This document shows positions 9,790 through 19,256 of a stretch of 64,000 nt of DNA, piece by piece. Made by a program: the position numbers and the translations under genes. This DNA is from Marmoricola sp. Its GTDB lineage: Bacteria; Actinomycetota; Actinomycetes; Propionibacteriales; Nocardioidaceae. The stretch lies in contig JAOPYC010000166.1 of the NCBI GenBank assembly GCA_025964795.1, positions 55,294-119,293 of the forward strand. Direction: 5' to 3'. The notes below the pieces were generated by a model. The model was not told the DNA's origin, made no database searches, and was given only the letters and a program-made list of their open reading frames with translations. Every line of letters begins with the position of its first letter. The first letter of the stretch is position 1.

Positions 9790-10424
9790 CGGGAGACCCC
9801 CAGTCCCATCGGCCGAGCGAGCCGGGCCGGCGTCACCGCGGAGACGTCGGTGAGGATCTCGTCCACGAAGCCGTAGTCGCGCGCCTCCTCGGCGGTGAAC
9901 CAGCGGTCGCGTACGGCGTCCCGCTCCACCTTCTCCACCGGCTGCCCGGTGTGCCCGGCGATCAGGCGCATCATCACGTTCTTGGTGTGCTCGAGGTTCT
10001 CGGCCTGGATCTCGATGTCGATCGCGCTGCCCCCGATCCCCGCCGACCCCTGGTGCATCAGCACTCGCGAGTGCGGCAGGGCGTAGCGCTTGCCCGGCGT
10101 ACCGGCCGAGAGCAGGAACTGGCCCATGCTGGCCGCCAGCCCCATCGCCAGCGTGCTGACGTCGTTGGGGATCAGCCGCATGGTGTCGTAGATGGCCAGC
10201 CCCGCGGAGACCGAGGCGCCGGGTGAGTTGATGTAGAGGCTGATGTCGCTGCGGGCGTCCTCGGCCGACAGCAGCAACAGCTCGGCGCACAGCCGGTTGG
10301 CGATCGAGTCGTCGACCTCCTGGCCGAGCACGATGATGCGCTGGTGCAGCAGCCGTGCGGTGAGCTGGTCGCCCAGCGACCCTGCCTGCAGGGTCTCGGG
10401 TCTGGACATCTGGGGACTGGTCAT
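9786..10424 (-). CDS. clpP: ATP-dependent Clp protease proteolytic subunit (first of pair)
   Basis: A 212-residue ClpP subunit heading the operon. Catalytic Ser99 (GLAASMG), His124 (VLMHQG) and an Asp near [16 protein letters not shown] are present. The oxyanion loop reads NSPGA (residues 66-70), with Ala where nearly all ClpPs have the second Gly of NSPGG, which may lower its own activity or change specificity. The start is the ATG at 10424; an internal ATG five codons on is possible. The promoter region contains a 25-base palindrome that resembles the PopR operator. Its partner is the next clpP; together they probably form a mixed tetradecamer, by analogy with other actinobacterial ClpP pairs. 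Confidence 0.92.
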   Translation of the reverse strand: MTSPQMSRPETLQAGSLGDQLTARLLHQRIIVLGQEVDDSIANRLCAELLLLSAEDARSDISLYINSPGASVSAGLAIYDTMRLIPNDVSTLAMGLAASMGQFLLSAGTPGKRYALPHSRVLMHQGSAGIGGSAIDIEIQAENLEHTKNVMMRLIAGHTGQPVEKVERDAVRDRWFTAEEARDYGFVDEILTDVSAVTPARLARPMGLGVSR

Positions 10425-10495
10425 GCGGCACCTCCGGGTCGTGGGACTCCACAGTGCTCAGCCGGCGTGGCCGGACTCCAGCGAATCCGCGCTGG

Positions 10496-10520
10496 GCGGT
10501 TCTGCCGTGAGCAGAACCGC
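10496..10520. promoter_or_regulatory. PopR-like operator: perfect 10+10 bp inverted repeat
   Basis: The left arm GCGGTTCTGC (10496-10505) and the right arm GCAGAACCGC (10511-10520) are exact reverse complements around a 5-base spacer. The core TTCTGCC-3N-AGCAGAA differs by one base from the Streptomyces PopR site as I remember it (TTCTGCC-3N-GGCAGAA). It lies 72 bases upstream of the first clpP ATG and 62 bases upstream of the divergent gene at 10582, so it could act on both. Confidence 0.85.
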
Positions 10521-10581
10521 CTTGCGTCACGGGCCTTGGGATTACATGATTACAGTCTTACAGAACTCGAGAGGACTCATC

Positions 10582-11103
10582 ATGAGCAGCACCAGTACAG
10601 AGATCACCGGCTGGCTCCGCGGACGGCTCCCGGACGCCTGGTTCACCGGCCCGGCCGAGGTGAGCGTCGACCGCGAGGAGATCCAGGTCCTCGGCACCCT
10701 CGCCGCCCCCGAGGGCATCGAGGGCGAGCCCGACGGCCCCGAGATCACCGAGGCCGCGCACGGGCGGATCTCCCGCTTCCGCGAGGACACCCGTGACGAG
10801 CGGATCGCCATCGCCCGCGAGGCCGAGCACCGGTTCGGCCGCAAGATCGCCTGGGGCGCCGAGTGCGGTCCGGTCCGCGGGGTGTTCACCAACCTGGCCG
10901 TCCCGGTGATGACGCGGCTGCGGCAGTCCGAGCGGATCGTGCTGGACACCCTGGTCGATGCCGGGGTGGCCCGCAGCCGCGCCGACGCGCTCGCCTGGTG
11001 CGTGCGCCTGGTCGGGGAGCACAGCGAGGACTGGCTCGGTCAGCTCCGCGAGGCGATGACCAGCGTGCAGAAGCTCCGCGACGAGGGCCCCGCCACCAGC
11101 TGA
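10582..11103 (+). CDS. Uncharacterised protein divergent from the clpP operon
   Basis: A 173-residue soluble protein that I do not recognise. The N-terminal half is mixed alpha/beta and acidic (residues 1-60). The middle contains RDERIAIAREAEHRFGRKIAWGAECG. The C-terminal 60 residues are helical, with TRLRQSERIVLDTLVDAGVARSRADALAWCV seen as the fragments RQSERIVLDTLV and SRADALAWCV, reminiscent of small DNA-binding or adaptor folds. The start is the ATG at 10582 after GAGAGGACTC. Its promoter region is shared with the clpP operon and contains the PopR-like palindrome, so it may be co-regulated with the protease and could be a Clp adaptor, substrate or regulator. That is inference from position only. 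Confidence 0.75.
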   Translation: MSSTSTEITGWLRGRLPDAWFTGPAEVSVDREEIQVLGTLAAPEGIEGEPDGPEITEAAHGRISRFREDTRDERIAIAREAEHRFGRKIAWGAECGPVRGVFTNLAVPVMTRLRQSERIVLDTLVDAGVARSRADALAWCVRLVGEHSEDWLGQLREAMTSVQKLRDEGPATS

Positions 11104-11107
11104 TCGC

Positions 11108-12064
11108 TCACTCGAGGAAGTCGGCCACCAGGCGGTTGACCTCGTCGGGCCTCTCGAGGTGCAGGAAGTGGCCGCACCCACCCAGCACCTCGAGCCGACT
11201 GCCCTCCGGGAGGATCGGGGCGATCCTCCCGGTGAAGCCGACCGCCAGCGCGCCGTCCTGCTCCCCGTGGAGGTAGAGCATCGGCACCCGCGGCTTCCGG
11301 TCCCAGGTGCGGTGCCACGACCGGTAGGGCCTCGAGACCCGCAGGTGGCGGAAGGCGCGGTAGTAGCCGATCGCCGCCGACCGGTTGGCCGGGTCGGCCA
11401 GCGACCGGCGTACCTCCACGAGGTCGTGCGTCGCGTCGTACCCCGGCGACCAGGCGGCCCACAGGTGCCGGACGAGCTCGTCGAGCCGGCGCTCGGGCAG
11501 CAGTGGCACCTGGTTGAACAGGATGTACCAGCTCATCCGCAGCTGCCGCGGCGCCAGTCGCAGCCACGGCCACACCCCGGGAGCGGGCGACAGGGCCGGG
11601 ATCGGCGGCACGGCCATCGACACGATCCGGCGGAAGGGCGAGTCCGGGTGGGCACTCAGGCCGTTGGCCGTGAGCGCGCCCCAGTCGTGACCGACCAGGA
11701 CGGCGCGCTCGTCTCCCCCCAGCGCCTCGTGGAGCGCGACCGCGTCACTCATCAGCGCGCCCACGGAGTAGTCGCCGTCGCGGGGCACGTCAGTGGGGGC
11801 GTAGCCGCGGAGGTAGGGCGCGACGACGCGGTAGCCGCGCTCGGCGAGCTGGGGACCGAGGTGCCTCCAGGTCAGCGCGGTGTCCGGGAAGCCGTGCAGG
11901 GCGAGGACCAGCGGTCCGGTCGGCGGGCCCCAGGCCAGCGCCCGGACGGTGAGCGCGGGCAGCCGCAGCTCGAGGCTCTCGGCCCCGGCAAGGGGTCCGG
12001 CAAGTGGTCCAGTGAGCGGTCCGGTGAGGGGTCCGGTGAGGGGTGGAGTCGCCCGGTCGGTCAT
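11108..12064 (-). CDS. Epoxide hydrolase-like alpha/beta hydrolase
   Basis: A 318-residue alpha/beta-fold hydrolase whose nucleophile is Asp, not Ser: GHDWGA with Asp127. The HGFP oxyanion motif is at residues 57-60, and the catalytic His is in GGCGHFLHLERPD near residue 301. Asp nucleophile plus HGFP is the pattern of epoxide hydrolases and haloalkane dehalogenases, and the cap domain Tyr-rich segment MSWYILFNQVP favours epoxide hydrolase. The N-terminus carries five PLTG/PLAG repeats (residues 8-27) that precede the fold and are probably a disordered tail. The ATG at 12064 overlaps the TetR gene stop by four bases, so the regulator and enzyme are co-transcribed. Confidence 0.85.
   Translation of the reverse strand: MTDRATPPLTGPLTGPLTGPLAGPLAGAESLELRLPALTVRALAWGPPTGPLVLALHGFPDTALTWRHLGPQLAERGYRVVAPYLRGYAPTDVPRDGDYSVGALMSDAVALHEALGGDERAVLVGHDWGALTANGLSAHPDSPFRRIVSMAVPPIPALSPAPGVWPWLRLAPRQLRMSWYILFNQVPLLPERRLDELVRHLWAAWSPGYDATHDLVEVRRSLADPANRSAAIGYYRAFRHLRVSRPYRSWHRTWDRKPRVPMLYLHGEQDGALAVGFTGRIAPILPEGSRLEVLGGCGHFLHLERPDEVNRLVADFLE
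11984..12043. repeat. Five 12-base in-frame tandem repeats (PLTG/PLAG)
   Basis: Within the start of the epoxide hydrolase-like gene, five 12-base units encode PLTG, PLTG, PLTG, PLAG and PLAG. The two classes of unit differ mainly at the Thr/Ala codon. In-frame repeats of this kind change length by slippage without breaking the gene. Confidence 0.85.
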
Positions 12065-12636
12065 GGGACCAGCATGGCGCGCACCGCCAGCCGGGCGTCA
12101 TCGAGGGCCTCCGGTGACCCGCCCGCGGTGAGCTGGACGATCGCCCCCTCGTGGACCAGGGCCAGCTGCCGTCCCAGGGCCTCCGGAGCGGCGAGCCCCG
12201 CCTCGGCGGCGAGACCGGCGTAGAGGCGGCGGATCCACTCCTTCTCGGCGCGTACGACGCGGGTCGCGTCCGCCGACTGGGTGGACAGCTCGGCGTAGGC
12301 GTTCACGAAGCCGCACCCGCGAGTCCCCCGGGCCAGCCACGCGTCCAGCGCGTCGACCACGACCAGGATGCGCTCGACGCCCGTGGCGGGCGAGCCCGCC
12401 AGGTGGTCCTCCACGTGCTTCTGCCACCGCTGCGCCCGGGCCTCGAGGTAGGCGACCACCAGTCCGTCCTTGGAGCCGAACCGGTCGTAGATCGTCTTCT
12501 TGGTGGTCCCGGCGTGCTCCGCGACCAGGTCCATCCCGACGCTGGTGATGCCGCGGTCGTAGTAGAGCTCGCTGGCCGCGTCCAGGATCCGGTGGGCGGC
12601 CGGCGTCATCCGGGGCGGTTCCTGGGTGATCGTCAT
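12061..12636 (-). CDS. TetR/AcrR family transcriptional regulator
   Basis: A 191-residue TetR-type repressor. The HTH is at residues 14-60 (AAHRILDAASELYYDRGITSVG then TTKKTIYDRFGSKDGLV). The C-terminal ligand domain is helical and contains GTRGCGFVNAYAELS, typical of the group that often guards exporters. The start is the ATG at 12636, with a perfect AGGAGG six to eight bases upstream; longer upstream reading is not supported. It heads an operon with the epoxide hydrolase-like gene and diverges from an EamA transporter, so it probably represses itself and the transporter. The ligand is unknown. Confidence 0.88.
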   Translation of the reverse strand: MTITQEPPRMTPAAHRILDAASELYYDRGITSVGMDLVAEHAGTTKKTIYDRFGSKDGLVVAYLEARAQRWQKHVEDHLAGSPATGVERILVVVDALDAWLARGTRGCGFVNAYAELSTQSADATRVVRAEKEWIRRLYAGLAAEAGLAAPEALGRQLALVHEGAIVQLTAGGSPEALDDARLAVRAMLVP

Positions 12637-12692
12637 CGCGGTCCTCCTGGGGTGCACTGCGAGTATACCGACCGTTATGGTTACCTGTCCCC
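12637..12692. promoter_or_regulatory. Short divergent promoter region of tetR and the EamA gene
   Basis: The 56 bases between the two starts are relatively A+T-rich and contain TATACCGACCGTTATGGTTA (12664-12683), a partial dyad around ACCGT. It is a plausible TetR operator overlapping the transporter promoter, but the symmetry is imperfect. Confidence 0.35.
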
Positions 12693-13628
12693 ATGACCAC
12701 TCCTCCGTTCCTGCGCACGCACCTCGGCGCCCTGTCCGCGGTGGCCCTGGTCGTGACCTGGAGCTCCGGCTTCGTCGGGGCCGAGCTCGGCAGCCGCGCG
12801 CACGCCGCACCGCTCACCCTGCTCGGCTGGCGGTTCCTCGCGCTCGCCGTGCTGTTGGTCGCCGTGGCGGCCCTCCGGCGTACGCCGTGGCCGACGTGGC
12901 GGGCCTGGCGCCGGCAGGCCGTGCTCGGCGTGCTCTGCCAGGCGGGCTACCTGCTCCTCGTCTTCGAGGGGGTGAGCCACGGCGTCCCCGGAGGTACGGC
13001 GGCCCTGGTCGCCGCCGTGCAGCCGCTCCTGGTCGCCACGGTCGCCGGATCGCTGCTCGGCGAGCACTCCACACCCCGGATGTGGGTCGGCATGCTGATC
13101 GGGCTGGTCGGCGTGGGCGTCGTGGTCTCCGGCGACCTGGGCGTGACCGACGCGCCGCTGTGGGCCTACGCGCTCCCGGTGGCCGGGATGCTCTGCCTCG
13201 CGAGCGGCACCGTCCTCACGCGTCGGCTGCGACCGCCCGAGAGCCTGCTCGAGACCCTGATGATGCAGTCCGTGGTCACCGCGGTGCTGCTGATGGCCCT
13301 CGCACTGGTCTTCGGGCAGGGCACCCCGCCCGCGACCCTGGAGTTCTGGCGAGCGGTCGTGTGGCTGCTGGTCCTGGCCAGCCTGGGCGGCTACGTGATG
13401 TACATCCACGTCGCCCGCACCCAGGGTGCGACGGCCGTGAGCACCTGGCTGTTCCTCACCCCGCCGACCACCATGTTCTGGGTGTTCGTGATGTTCGGCG
13501 AGCGGGTGACCGTCCCCGGACTCGTCGGCCTGGTGGTCAGCGGTCTCGGGGTGTGGCTGGCACTGGCCCGGCGACGACCGGCCCCGGAACCGGAGCCCTC
13601 ACCCGAGGCGGCCTTCAGGCGTACTTGA
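12693..13628 (+). CDS. EamA (DMT) family transporter
   Basis: A 311-residue inner-membrane exporter of the drug/metabolite superfamily, with ten predicted helices in two EamA repeats (about 10-140 and 155-295). The first helix contains VVTWSSGFVGAELGSR, the characteristic EamA start, and each repeat ends in a hydrophobic helix (LIGLVGVGVVVSGDLGV; GLVGLVVSGLGVWLALARR). The substrate is not predictable. The start is the ATG at 12693, 56 bases from the divergent tetR gene, which probably controls it. The 3' end overlaps the convergent cyp125 by 14 bases. Confidence 0.85.
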   Translation: MTTPPFLRTHLGALSAVALVVTWSSGFVGAELGSRAHAAPLTLLGWRFLALAVLLVAVAALRRTPWPTWRAWRRQAVLGVLCQAGYLLLVFEGVSHGVPGGTAALVAAVQPLLVATVAGSLLGEHSTPRMWVGMLIGLVGVGVVVSGDLGVTDAPLWAYALPVAGMLCLASGTVLTRRLRPPESLLETLMMQSVVTAVLLMALALVFGQGTPPATLEFWRAVVWLLVLASLGGYVMYIHVARTQGATAVSTWLFLTPPTTMFWVFVMFGERVTVPGLVGLVVSGLGVWLALARRRPAPEPEPSPEAAFRRT

Positions 13629-14850
13629 CCTGCAGGTCCTTGATGCCGTTGATCCAGCCGCTGCGGAGGCGACGGGGATCGGCCAGCTTGGTGATGTCGG
13701 GGGCGTGGTCGGCCAGCGCGTTGAACATCAGGTTGACCTCCTGGCGAGCCAGGTTGGCACCGATGCAGTAGTGCGCGCCGTGACCGCCGAAGGCGACGTG
13801 CGGGTTCGGGCTGCGGGTGATGTCGAAGCGGTGCGGGTCCTCGAACACGGTCTCGTCGTAGTTGGCGCTCGCGTAGAAGAGGCCCACGCGCTGACCCTTC
13901 CTCACCGGCACTCCCCCGACCTCGACGTCGTCGAGCGCGGTGCGCTGGAAGGCGCTCACCGGGGTGGCCCAGCGGATCACCTCGTCGACCATCGTGGCGG
14001 GGCGCTCCTTCTTCCACAGCTCCCACTGGTCGGGGTGGTCGAGGAAGGCGTTCATGCCGTGGGTGATCGCGTTGCGCGTGGTCTCGTTGCCGGCCACGGT
14101 CAGGATGATCACGAAGTAGCCGAACTCGTCGTCGGTCAGGCCGCGCCCGTCCACGTCGGCGTGCACGAGCTTGGTGACCAGGTCGTCGCGCGGGTTGGCC
14201 TTGCGGTCCATCGCCATCATCATCGAGTAGCCGAGGATCTCGGCGGCCGCGGTGTCCGGGTCGACGGAGTACTCCGGGTCGTCGTAGGCGAGCATCTGGT
14301 TGGACCAGTCGAACAGCTTGCGCCGGTCCTCCTGGGGTACGCCGAGCAGGTCCGCGATCGCCTGGAGCGGCAGCTCGGAGGCGACCTCCTCGACGAAGTT
14401 TCCCTGGCCGCGCTGGACCGCCTCCTGCACGATGCTCACGGCGCGCTGCTTCATGATCTCGTCGAGCTGGGCGATCGCGCGGGGCGTGAAGCCACGGGAG
14501 ATGATGCGCCGCGTCGTGGTGTGGTCCGGCGGGTCCTGGTTGATGATCATCACCCGCTGGAACTCGACCATCTCGCGGACCATGGTCTCCTGGAACCGGA
14601 TGATCGCGCCGTTCTCGGCCGTGGAGAAGTCCTTGCTGTTCTTGGAGACCGCTGCGACGTCCTCGTGCTTGGTCACCGCGAACATGCCGGTGCCGCCCTC
14701 CATGCCGGCGCGTGCCTCGGGCGGCTGCTCGATCCAGAAGACCGGGGCGGTCGTCCGCATCGCGGCGAACTCCTTGTAGGGGATCCCGGCCTCGTTGAGC
14801 CCGGGGTCGGTCGGGTCGAAGCCGGGGGGCAGGAGCTCTGAGATCGACAC
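13615..14850 (-). CDS. cyp125: Steroid C26-monooxygenase cytochrome P450 CYP125
   Basis: A 411-residue P450 that hydroxylates and further oxidises C26 of cholesterol or cholest-4-en-3-one, starting side-chain degradation. Seen: the I-helix motif AGNETTRN, the K-helix segment VDEVIRWATPVSAFQRTA, and the haem loop FGGHGAHYCIGANLAR with ligand Cys362. The C-terminal LRSGWINGIK matches CYP125 rather than CYP124 or CYP142. The start is the GTG at 14850 preceded by GAAAGG; no in-frame ATG is nearby. M. tuberculosis CYP125A1 is slightly longer (433). It diverges from fadA5 as in M. tuberculosis (Rv3545c/Rv3546), with two KstR-type boxes between them. Confidence 0.93.
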   Translation of the reverse strand: MSISELLPPGFDPTDPGLNEAGIPYKEFAAMRTTAPVFWIEQPPEARAGMEGGTGMFAVTKHEDVAAVSKNSKDFSTAENGAIIRFQETMVREMVEFQRVMIINQDPPDHTTTRRIISRGFTPRAIAQLDEIMKQRAVSIVQEAVQRGQGNFVEEVASELPLQAIADLLGVPQEDRRKLFDWSNQMLAYDDPEYSVDPDTAAAEILGYSMMMAMDRKANPRDDLVTKLVHADVDGRGLTDDEFGYFVIILTVAGNETTRNAITHGMNAFLDHPDQWELWKKERPATMVDEVIRWATPVSAFQRTALDDVEVGGVPVRKGQRVGLFYASANYDETVFEDPHRFDITRSPNPHVAFGGHGAHYCIGANLARQEVNLMFNALADHAPDITKLADPRRLRSGWINGIKDLQVKYA

Positions 14851-14897
14851 GGTGACTACCTTTCGTGGAACGGACACGGAACGGGTCCTCGCAAATC

Positions 14898-14911
14898 TGA
14901 AACACGTTCTA
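14898..14911. promoter_or_regulatory. KstR-type operator on the cyp125 side
   Basis: TGAAACACGTTCTA fits TnnAACnnGTTnnA at all fixed positions. It lies 47 bases upstream of the cyp125 GTG, placing it over the expected promoter. Confidence 0.85.
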
Positions 14912-14988
14912 GTCCCAGATCTTGACATACTTTCGGTTTGCCCGGAAGGGCCGGCCCGCCGGAACCGGGCGATGGGTTTGCCGCATAT

Positions 14989-15002
14989 CAGAACGTGTTC
15001 TA
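14989..15002. promoter_or_regulatory. KstR-type operator on the fadA5 side
   Basis: CAGAACGTGTTCTA matches the KstR palindrome except for C instead of T at position 1. It ends 10 bases before the fadA5 ATG. Spacing to the other box is 77 bases, so the two divergent genes each seem to have their own site. Confidence 0.8.
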
Positions 15003-15003
15003 G

Positions 15004-16131
<1,128 letters not shown>

Positions 16132-16135
16132 CGGC

Positions 16136-17599
16136 TCAGGTGCCGCAGAACGTGGTGTAGGAGCCGAAGTCCTCCGGGGCCGGCTCCGCGTAGCGCTCGA
16201 GCCCGGGTCGCTCGGTGAACGGGTCCACCACGGCCTCGAGCAGCCGACCCAGCGGGGCGGAGTCGCCCTCGGTGGCGGCGGCCAGCGCCTCCTCGACCAG
16301 GTGGTTGCGAGGGACGTAGACCGGGTTGACCTCGTCCATCGCATCCGCGTCGGGCCCGGTGGCCAGCCAGCGCTGCAGCCACTCGTCGTACGCCGGGAGG
16401 TCGAGGAAGAGGCCGCGGGTGGGCTCGAGATCGCCGCGCGAGGCCGCGCCGAGGCCGCGGAAGAACGAGGTCAGGTCGACGTGGTTGCTCCTCAGCAGCG
16501 CGAGCACCTCGTCGACCAACGGGGTGGCCAGGGCGTCCTCGAGACCCTCGGGAAGCCCGAGCTTGGCGCGCATCCCGGCCGACCAGGCGGCGCTGTAGGT
16601 CCGCGTGAACCCGGCCAGGGAGTCGACCGCAAGAGCGATCGCCCGGTCCTTGTCCTCGTGCAGCAGCGGGAGCAGCGCCTCGGCCAGCCGGGCGAGGTTC
16701 CACTCGGCGGCCACGGGCTGCATGCCGAAGGCGTAGCGGCCGCCCTGGTCGATCGAGCTGTACACGGTCTCGGGATCGAACACGTCCAGGAACGCGCACG
16801 GCCCGTAGTCGATGGTCTCGCCGGAGATCGTCATGTTGTCGGTGTTCATCACTCCGTGCACGAACCCGACCAGCATCCACTGGGCGACCAGGGACGCCTG
16901 CGCCGCGACGACCGCGTCGAACAGCGCCAGGTAGGGCTGGGGTGCGTCGGCGGCGTCGGGGTGGTGGCGGCTGATCGCGTGGTCGGCCAGTCGGCGCAGC
17001 AGGTCCAGGTCGCCGCTGGCGCGGGCGTACTGGAAGCTGCCCACCCGCAGGTGGCTGCTCGCGACCCGGGCCAGCACCGCGCCCGGGAGGACGGTCTCGC
17101 GCTGGACCTGCTGGCCGGTCGCCACGACCGCGAGCGAGCGGGTGGTGGGAATGCCGAGGGCGTGCATCGCCTCGCTGACGACGTACTCGCGCAGCATCGG
17201 TCCGACCACCGCCAGGCCGTCGCCGCCACGGGCGAACGGCGTGCGCCCGGAGCCCTTCAGGTGGAGGTCGCGGGTCCGGCCGGACCGGTCGACCAGCTCG
17301 CCGAGGAGCAGCGCCCGTCCGTCGCCGAGGCGAGGGCTGTAGCCGCCGAACTGGTGTCCCGAGTAGGCCTGCGCGACCGGCGTGGCCCCCTCGGGGACGA
17401 CGTTGCCGACCAGGAGGCGCACACCCTCAGGGGTGCGCAGGACGTCGGCGTCCAGGCCCAGCTCGACGGCCAGGGGATCGTTGAGCACCAGCAGGTGGGG
17501 GTCGGGAGCCTCGGCGGCCTGCCAGGGAACGGCCAGCTCCGGCAGCTCGCGGGCGAAGCGGTTGCCGAGACCGACGGTCAGTGGGGTGGTGACACTCAC
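16136..17599 (-). CDS. selO: Protein adenylyltransferase SelO (YdiU/UPF0061 family)
   Basis: A 487-residue pseudokinase-fold enzyme that transfers AMP from ATP to Ser, Thr or Tyr of target proteins; in E. coli it responds to oxidative stress. Seen: [21 protein letters not shown] (residues about 76-96), the nucleotide loop [17 protein letters not shown], the metal-binding [20 protein letters not shown] (Asn and DYG Asp), and the C-terminal [13 protein letters not shown]. The protein ends in TTFCGT, keeping the C-terminal Cys that corresponds to selenocysteine in animals. The start is the GTG at 17599. No clear operon partner; convergent with fadA5. Confidence 0.92.
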   Translation of the reverse strand: MSVTTPLTVGLGNRFARELPELAVPWQAAEAPDPHLLVLNDPLAVELGLDADVLRTPEGVRLLVGNVVPEGATPVAQAYSGHQFGGYSPRLGDGRALLLGELVDRSGRTRDLHLKGSGRTPFARGGDGLAVVGPMLREYVVSEAMHALGIPTTRSLAVVATGQQVQRETVLPGAVLARVASSHLRVGSFQYARASGDLDLLRRLADHAISRHHPDAADAPQPYLALFDAVVAAQASLVAQWMLVGFVHGVMNTDNMTISGETIDYGPCAFLDVFDPETVYSSIDQGGRYAFGMQPVAAEWNLARLAEALLPLLHEDKDRAIALAVDSLAGFTRTYSAAWSAGMRAKLGLPEGLEDALATPLVDEVLALLRSNHVDLTSFFRGLGAASRGDLEPTRGLFLDLPAYDEWLQRWLATGPDADAMDEVNPVYVPRNHLVEEALAAATEGDSAPLGRLLEAVVDPFTERPGLERYAEPAPEDFGSYTTFCGT

Positions 17600-17635
17600 G
17601 CCGTCGAGACTACGCAGGTCGCCTAGCGGTGACGT

Positions 17636-18691
17636 CTAGCCCGCGAGCCCGAGCACGGCGCGCACGCGGCGCAGCGCGAGGCTGGCACCGGCGCGGACGG
17701 TGGCGGGGGCGTGCAGCTCGTCGAGAATGGGGGCGCGCATCCGCGTCCAGTCCGGGTCGCTGGGCAGTGGCGCCTCGGGACTGCTGCCGACCGGTCCGAC
17801 CGCGAGCCGCATGGCGGCGCGCACGCTGGTCAGCGGGCGTTCGTCGCGGGGCACCCAGGTGTGGCCCGGACGGCAGACCATGTCGTGGCGCAGGCTGGCG
17901 ATCAGGGCGGTGACGGTCCAGAACGGCGCGGCCGAGAGGGCCGCCGTGCCGAGCCCGACCAGCGGAGCGGGGACGGGAACGATGGGGACGCGGACCCGGA
18001 GCAGACCGGAGGCGCGCGAGGCCTCGCCCATCAGCTGGGCGTAGGCGAGCACGTCGGGGCCGCCGATGTCGACGGCGCCGGTGAGGTGGTCGTCCTCGAA
18101 GGCCTCGACCATCGCGCGGAGCACGTCGCTGACGGCGATCGGCTGGACCTGGTGACCCAGGAAGCCGGGGATCGGCTGCACCAGCAGCAGCGTGGCCAGC
18201 GGGCGGATCACCTCGAAGGAGGTGGAGCCGGCGCCCAGGACGACGCCGGCGCGCAGCGAGCAGAGCGTGGTCGTGCTCGAGGCGGCCTGCTCGAGCACCT
18301 CCTCGACCTCGAGGCGTGAGGAGATGTGGGCGGACAGCGCACTCGGGTCGACGTCGGGGACGAGGCCGGAGAGGTAGACGATCCGGCGTACGCCGCTGCC
18401 GGCGACGGCGTCGCGCACGGTCTCGGCACCGAGCCGGTCGCGGTTCTCGAAGCCTCGCTGGTTCAGCGAGTGGACGAGGTAGCAGATGCCGTCGACGTCG
18501 GTGAGCGCACGACGTACGGCGCGGGTGTCGGTCACGTCGCACTGCACCCAGTCGGCCTGGTCCCCCCAGGCGAACCGGTGCGGCGCGGGCGGCGACGACG
18601 AGGCGGCCACGACCTGGTGCCCGGCGCCGATCAGCGCGGGCACGACCCGGGAACCGACGTAGCCGGTCGCCCCGAGGACGAGGATCTTCAC
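17636..18691 (-). CDS. NAD(P)-binding Rossmann-fold (atypical SDR) protein
   Basis: A 351-residue atypical short-chain dehydrogenase. The N-terminal GATGYVGSRVVPALIGAGH (residues 6-24) is the extended nucleotide-binding motif. YLVHSLNQRGF and RIVYLSGLVPD follow the NmrA/UPF-type SDR pattern in which the catalytic Tyr-Lys pair is often missing. A C-terminal segment (SAAPFWTVTALIASLRHDMVCR) is typical of the DUF2867-lacking members. The start is the GTG at 18691, which overlaps the upstream SRPBCC gene stop (GTGA), so the two are co-translated. A lipid or quinone-related substrate is possible; no function is established. Confidence 0.78.
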   Translation of the reverse strand: MKILVLGATGYVGSRVVPALIGAGHQVVAASSSPPAPHRFAWGDQADWVQCDVTDTRAVRRALTDVDGICYLVHSLNQRGFENRDRLGAETVRDAVAGSGVRRIVYLSGLVPDVDPSALSAHISSRLEVEEVLEQAASSTTTLCSLRAGVVLGAGSTSFEVIRPLATLLLVQPIPGFLGHQVQPIAVSDVLRAMVEAFEDDHLTGAVDIGGPDVLAYAQLMGEASRASGLLRVRVPIVPVPAPLVGLGTAALSAAPFWTVTALIASLRHDMVCRPGHTWVPRDERPLTSVRAAMRLAVGPVGSSPEAPLPSDPDWTRMRAPILDELHAPATVRAGASLALRRVRAVLGLAG

Positions 18692-19152
18692 TTCTCGCCG
18701 AGGTGGCGCAGCAGGTTGCTCGCGAAGCGCTTGCCCATGCCGGCCATCACGGCGCTGATGGCGCCCTCGACCGGGCGACGCATGGCCTTGGGGAACGGCA
18801 GCTCGACGCTGACGCCCAGCTCGATGGACACGCGGGTGCCGGAGCCCTCCTCCTCGAGGTGGTACTCGCCCTGGACCTCGGTCTTCTCCTCGCTGCGCTG
18901 CGGGTCGTGCTCGAAGCCGATCCGCTTCGGCTCGTCGAAGGTCATCACCTCGGTGAAGACGGAGCCGATGTTCTTGCCCAGGACCGGCACCTTGGTGACG
19001 TGCCAGGTCCAGCGGTCGCCGTCGACGTCGATCCGGTTCAGGTAGGGCGTCAGCTTCGGCAGCAGCACCGGATCCGTCAACGCGTCCCAGATGTCCTTGC
19101 GGGGGGACTTCAGGGTGGCGGCGGACTTGTTGCTCGCGGTGAAGCGGGTCAT
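18688..19152 (-). CDS. SRPBCC family (START-like) protein
   Basis: A 154-residue helix-grip protein with a large hydrophobic cavity for binding a lipid or other ligand. Seen: the N-terminal strand-helix SPRKDIWDALTDPVLLPKLTP (helix 1-2 of SRPBCC), WTWHVTKVPVLGKNIGSVF, and a long C-terminal helix (AISAVMAGMGKRFASNLLRHL). The start is the ATG at 19152 because AGGAGA lies at the right distance; a further ATG at 19230 lacks one. It overlaps the Rossmann-fold gene by four bases, suggesting that the two act on a common ligand. No enzyme residues are evident. Confidence 0.78.
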   Translation of the reverse strand: MTRFTASNKSAATLKSPRKDIWDALTDPVLLPKLTPYLNRIDVDGDRWTWHVTKVPVLGKNIGSVFTEVMTFDEPKRIGFEHDPQRSEEKTEVQGEYHLEEEGSGTRVSIELGVSVELPFPKAMRRPVEGAISAVMAGMGKRFASNLLRHLGEK

Positions 19153-19256
19153 GGGGTCTCCTGTCGCCCTGGTGGGCGGCTGTCGGGGGGCCGCGCCCGG
19201 AGCGCGGCTGCTGGAGGCCATCGTGCCCACTGGGGCAAGCGGCTAACGTCACCGGC

